This document shows, piece by piece, positions 13,947-17,119 of a DNA stretch of 17,119 bases. The DNA is taken from NCBI GenBank assembly GCA_022360595.1, contig JAKSCN010000187.1, positions 1 through 17,119 on the forward strand. Reading direction: 5' to 3'. The translations under genes and the position numbers were made by a program. The DNA is from Chromatiales bacterium (GTDB lineage Bacteria; Pseudomonadota; Gammaproteobacteria; Chromatiales; Chromatiaceae). A model generated the notes under the pieces. That model was not told the origin of the DNA, searched no databases, and saw only the letters and a program-made list of their open reading frames with translations. Within the stretch, counting starts at the first letter, position 1, and each line of letters opens with the position of its first letter.

Positions 13947-14810
13947 ATGAAAAAACCTGGCATCCCATTAGTATTTATGATGCTACTTGTTATTTTTTCT
14001 GCTGATTTACTGGCGATCACCGCAAGTGAATACGCCATTGTGATCAATCTGTCTGGACGACAAAGAATGCTAACCCAAAAAATGTCCAAAGAGATGTTAT
14101 TGATCGCAAACGGTATAAACGTTGCTGAAAACAGAGTAAATCTGGAAAAAACCGCCAACCTGTTCGACACAACACTGAAAGGGCTTCGCGATGGCAACGC
14201 GGAGATGGGACTCCCCCCCTCCGAGGGTAAGGTAATTCTAAAGCAGCTCGCCAAGGTAGAGAAGCTTTGGAATGAATTTCACGGCGTGGTGTCACCAGTT
14301 ATCGCCGGTGGAGATGTCGATATCGCAAAAGTGGCGGAACTCAATCTCCCGCTGCTCAAAAATATGAACACCGCTGTTCGCCTGTATGAAAAACAGGCGA
14401 AAAAGGCGACGGGAAAAAGTGCTGGTGTTGTGATCAATATGGCAGGAAAGCAACGCATGCTAACCCAAAAGATGTCGAAAGAGATGTCACTGGTCGCACT
14501 GGGTCATAAGCCGGATGAAAACAAATCAAACCTTCGCAGTACTGCTTCGCTATTCGATCGCACACTTAAAGGACTACTCGACGGCGATGCGGACTTAGAA
14601 CTTCCGGGCACCAAAGATGAAGCGATCCGCACTCAATTAAGCGTTGTCAGTAAACTCTGGAAAGAGTTTCAGCCAGTCGTGGAGCGCGCATCCGGCGTGG
14701 ATACCCAAACAGTCTCCAAGGCTGACCTCACAGATATGTCGAAGCTTAATCTTCCTCTACTTAAGGAGATGAATAAAGCGGTCAAAATGTATGAGCAGCT
14801 AGAGCAGTAG
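13947..14810 (+). CDS. Secreted protein of two tandem PilJ_N (nitrate-sensor-like) repeats
   Basis: This 287-residue protein has an N-terminal signal sequence (residues 1 to about 26, IPLVFMMLLVIFSADLLA) and then two copies of a PilJ_N helical domain (PF13675-like). Copy 1 spans about 33-150 and copy 2 about 163-284. The P-box-like motifs INLSGRQRMLTQKMSKEM (33) and INMAGKQRMLTQKMSKEM (163) are exactly 130 residues apart, as are NLFDTTLKGL/SLFDRTLKGL and the following LW pairs. The DNA around 14067 and 14457 is 28/30 identical, so the duplication is fairly recent or strongly constrained. It has no HAMP or signalling domain, so it cannot signal alone. ATG 13947 follows AGGGGGA; the adjacent GTG at 13944 is less well spaced. 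It is 32 bases upstream of an MCP gene. A periplasmic ligand-binding partner for a chemoreceptor is the likely role; the ligand is unknown. Confidence 0.85.
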   Translation: MKKPGIPLVFMMLLVIFSADLLAITASEYAIVINLSGRQRMLTQKMSKEMLLIANGINVAENRVNLEKTANLFDTTLKGLRDGNAEMGLPPSEGKVILKQLAKVEKLWNEFHGVVSPVIAGGDVDIAKVAELNLPLLKNMNTAVRLYEKQAKKATGKSAGVVINMAGKQRMLTQKMSKEMSLVALGHKPDENKSNLRSTASLFDRTLKGLLDGDADLELPGTKDEAIRTQLSVVSKLWKEFQPVVERASGVDTQTVSKADLTDMSKLNLPLLKEMNKAVKMYEQLEQ

Positions 14811-14842
14811 CTGTTGCAGTCTCACTCAGAGGTGTTTTAATT

Positions 14843-16537
14843 ATGTCAGTTTCATCCGGGTACGTTGCAATCATCAGTCTGTTTTTTGAGCGTTTCAAGA
14901 TTCGTACACTGGTTTTCATGGGCATGGTGGTTTTCATCACTTTGATGTTGTTCTCCTCACTATTTGCTTTCTATCAATTGGGGCGTACCACAGATGATCT
15001 CACTAAAGCGGCTGACCAAGCGGCTAATATACGCGGTGTCGTAGAAGAGGTTGAGCAAGATTCCAAGCTCTCCTCTTCCTCGGCCTCCAAGCTTAGTGAG
15101 GATATGAATAAGACACTGGTCAACATGCTGCGGACCAACGTCAAAGACATGGGCATGATTCAATCGGCAGTTGAAAAAATGGTTATGAATCTTAATACGC
15201 TGATTGAGAGCGGCGAAGAAGATCCAACCATGCTCATGTTGGAAATCGAAGATATCTATGAGCAGTTGAGAAGAGAATCACTACCGCGTGTTCGAAGCAT
15301 TGTCGGCGAGTTCGAAAAAGCGGCTGTCGAGGGTGAACGCCAAGCCTCTGTCGCCAAAGAGTTACAGTCCTTCGCAGAGAGCTTTAAGGAGAAATCTGTG
15401 AAAGCGGTCGGCGTGGCGACCGTTATTGAGCAAGACTCAGCTCTTTCGGTAACCAAAGCGAAAGCGAGTATGCAGTTGCTGCTTGTCATTATTGTTATTT
15501 CCGCCTTCTTTGTTTTTATCACTTCATTCAACACCTATCTCGTGATTAACAAACCGATTACCAAGATGCGCGAGAGGCTCAAGGATATCGCTGAAGGTGA
15601 CGCCGATCTGACCAAGCGGCTTAGTGAAGATGCGGATAATGAATTGGGCGAACTCTCCCACTGGTTCAATGTTTTCATGGATAGGTTGCAGATGCTGGTC
15701 GGCAATGTGAAAGATTCAACCGGCAAGATGGCCGATGCCGCCTCTCAAATGCTCGAGATGACAAAAGAGTCAACCGCGGGCGTACATCACCAGAAGGAGA
15801 AAACGGAGGACATCGTACACTCCATGCAAAGCCTGTCGACAACCATGGACGGCGTTGCGGAAAGCGCAGCCGAAGCCGACCAGGCGGCCGATTCGGCGGA
15901 ACACGAATCGATCAAAGGTGCTGATGACCTTAAAAAGACCATCGGCAGTATCACTTCTCTGGCCCAAGAGATCGACACCGCAGCCAGTATTATCAATGGC
16001 TTCCAAAAAGACAGCGAAGATATCGGTGGCGTGCTCGATGTGATCAAAGGCATTGCCGAACAGACCAATCTGCTGGCCCTGAACGCTGCGATTGAAGCAG
16101 CACGTGCTGGAGAGCAGGGTCGAGGATTTGCGGTTGTGGCTGATGAAGTACGCACACTGGCAACCCGTACCCAGGAGTCCACGCAGGAGATCCAGGTCAT
16201 CATAACCCGCCTGCAGTCAGGCGCAGAACAGGCGGTGGACGCGATGAACTCTGGCCGCAAACGTGGTCATGACACCGCCGAGCAGGCGCAGCAGGCGGGC
16301 ATTTCGTTAGAGTCCATCACCCAGGCAGTAGACGTGATCTCAAAGATTAATTCCCAAATAGCAAACACTACCGATGAACAGCGAAAAGTTTCATCGCATG
16401 TAAACGAGGGCATAACCACAATCAGCCAAGTAGCAGAACAGACCGCCGACAGAGCAGAACAGACCTCTCAACAGGGACATGTAGTATTTGAACTTGCGGA
16501 GGAACTACAGGCTTCGGTCAAGCCTTTTAAAGTGTAA
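14843..16537 (+). CDS. Methyl-accepting chemotaxis protein with helical periplasmic domain
   Basis: This is a 564-residue inner-membrane chemoreceptor. Helix 1 is at about 21-45 (RTLVFMGMVVFITLMLFSSL). A roughly 165-residue periplasmic domain predicted to be a helical bundle follows, with no P-box motif. Helix 2 is at 211-236 and HAMP at 237-290 (NKPITKMRERLKDIAEGDAD, NELGELSHWFNVFMDRL). The signalling hairpin has its conserved tip at 401-440 (IKGIAEQTNLLALNAAIEAA, EQGRGFAVVADEVRTLA). No C-terminal tethering pentapeptide is present. ATG 14843 has AGAGGTG 8 bases upstream. It is co-transcribed with the twin-PilJ_N protein, which may present a ligand to it. The tip is nearly the same as in the MCP at 11617, so both should feed the same CheA-CheW array. 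Confidence 0.95.
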   Translation: MSVSSGYVAIISLFFERFKIRTLVFMGMVVFITLMLFSSLFAFYQLGRTTDDLTKAADQAANIRGVVEEVEQDSKLSSSSASKLSEDMNKTLVNMLRTNVKDMGMIQSAVEKMVMNLNTLIESGEEDPTMLMLEIEDIYEQLRRESLPRVRSIVGEFEKAAVEGERQASVAKELQSFAESFKEKSVKAVGVATVIEQDSALSVTKAKASMQLLLVIIVISAFFVFITSFNTYLVINKPITKMRERLKDIAEGDADLTKRLSEDADNELGELSHWFNVFMDRLQMLVGNVKDSTGKMADAASQMLEMTKESTAGVHHQKEKTEDIVHSMQSLSTTMDGVAESAAEADQAADSAEHESIKGADDLKKTIGSITSLAQEIDTAASIINGFQKDSEDIGGVLDVIKGIAEQTNLLALNAAIEAARAGEQGRGFAVVADEVRTLATRTQESTQEIQVIITRLQSGAEQAVDAMNSGRKRGHDTAEQAQQAGISLESITQAVDVISKINSQIANTTDEQRKVSSHVNEGITTISQVAEQTADRAEQTSQQGHVVFELAEELQASVKPFKV

Positions 16538-16573
16538 CGTTTTAATAGTTACAAAAAAGAACTTTCAGAAACG

Positions 16574-16601
16574 AAAAGGCTGGAGTTATCAGGCTCCAGC
16601 C
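16574..16601 (-). terminator. Rho-independent terminator for the aminotransferase gene
   Basis: GGCTGGAG (16578-16585) pairs with CTCCAGCC (16594-16601), an 8-base stem with an 8-base loop. Read on the minus strand it is followed by TTTTCGTTTC. It lies about 50 bases past the aminotransferase stop. On the plus strand, after the MCP, the hairpin has no T run but may still help to end that transcript. Confidence 0.65.
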
Positions 16602-16651
16602 CATGTTGATACATTGAGAGGATATCTTTTATTACTTCATGAGTAGAGTAG

Positions 16652-17119
16652 TTATTTGTGCTCTTCATTTATCGATGCAGCTACACCATCCAGTGTATCG
16701 ACAAACCACAGTAACAAGTCCCAGGGTATATTGTGCGCCGGTAGCAGCCTAATTACCGAGTCATCTATACCACCGCACTCGCAAATAACCCCTCTTTTAA
16801 ACAGTGCCTGTTGCAAACGCTTTGCCATTAAACCATCAGGTATTGATGGGGTGTTAGCTGTCAGCACCGGAATACCTATCATAAACCCTTTTCCTCGTGG
16901 CACACCCAAAAACGGATACTGCTGTGTGACTTCAGCCAGCCGTTTCATCAGCTCTTTTCCATCGCGTGCAACTCTTGGCACTAACTGTTGGAAGCATCTC
17001 CAGCATTGTCGCCGAACCAGCCATTGCGAGCTGATTTCCTCTAAACGTGCCTATGTGTGCTCCCGGTAGCCAGGAATTCAGCCTATCGTGATAGGCAATC
17101 AATGCAAACGGCAGACCTC
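16652..17119 (-). pseudogene. Class III aminotransferase, C-terminal part, with an apparent frameshift
   Basis: Two minus-strand frames each carry part of one PLP aminotransferase. The upstream frame (17117 to about 16995) reads GLPFALIAYHDRLNSWLPGA then HIGTFRGNQLAMAGSATMLE, the region after the PLP lysine in class III enzymes. It then loses similarity and hits a TGA near 16937. The downstream frame picks up as ARDGKELMKRLAEVTQQYPF, VPRGKGFMIGIPV and RGVICECGGIDDSVIRLLPA, and stops at 16652. The GAHxGTFRGNQ and ECGG-DDSVIRLLP motifs are closest to 2,4-diaminobutyrate/omega-amino acid aminotransferases. The switch falls between about 16967 and 16997 and equals one extra base (or two missing). 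It could be a true pseudogene or a sequence error. The 5' end lies outside the window. A terminator follows at 16574-16601. Confidence 0.7.

Noticed and set aside
15787..16260. 157-residue minus-strand reading frame, rich in Ser and Ala
   Set aside because: Antisense to the conserved MCP signalling domain, with the composition expected from its complement; no ribosome site.
1..17119. tRNA, rRNA, CRISPR array, insertion sequence, prophage or integron
   Set aside because: No cloverleaf-like segment, regular repeat-spacer series, transposase, integrase or phage gene was seen on either strand.

Overview
The window looks like a chromosomal segment of a marine or sulfur-associated gammaproteobacterium. 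This rests on mid-range GC content, strong Shine-Dalgarno sites, a taurine-to-sulfite pathway, a TRAP transporter (sodium-coupled uptake) and polar-flagellum style chemoreceptors with sigma-28-like promoters. The taxonomic placement is an inference from gene content only.

Left part (1-5000): a minus-strand set with the order and family content of a taurine dissimilation operon. It holds a small NTF2/SnoaL-like protein (TauX-like), a DadA-type FAD oxidoreductase (TauY-like) and the 5' end of xsc (sulfoacetaldehyde acetyltransferase), which runs off the window. A TauE/SafE-family exporter is transcribed the other way. It is followed by a convergent MocR/GabR-type regulator (TauR-like).

Middle (5000-10400): divergent from the regulator lies a plus-strand operon. 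It begins with a possible 30-residue leader peptide, then a TRAP solute-binding protein, an intrinsic terminator and a palindromic repeat element. The two TRAP membrane subunits, a universal stress protein and a true-type ornithine cyclodeaminase follow. A two-half-site sequence with matching spacing lies upstream of both the tauX-like gene and the TRAP operon, in the same orientation to each. This suggests one regulator controls uptake and catabolism. The simplest reading is: taurine import by TRAP, then oxidation by TauXY to sulfoacetaldehyde and ammonia, then Xsc to acetyl phosphate and sulfite, then sulfite or sulfonate export.

Right part (10400-17119): a minus-strand arginase converges on the cyclodeaminase; together they would turn arginine into proline. 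Next come two divergently placed chemoreceptor loci separated by a 728-base gene-free region with two sigma-28-like promoters. One is an MCP with a PilJ_N sensor domain. The other is a gene pair: a secreted protein made only of two tandem PilJ_N repeats, then a second MCP. The window ends in the 3' part of a class III aminotransferase that carries an apparent frameshift.

The features most worth following up are the shared operator, the possible leader peptide, the palindromic element at 6605-6690, the duplicated-PilJ_N protein paired with an MCP, and the frameshifted aminotransferase. I saw no tRNA, rRNA, CRISPR array, transposase or integrase.
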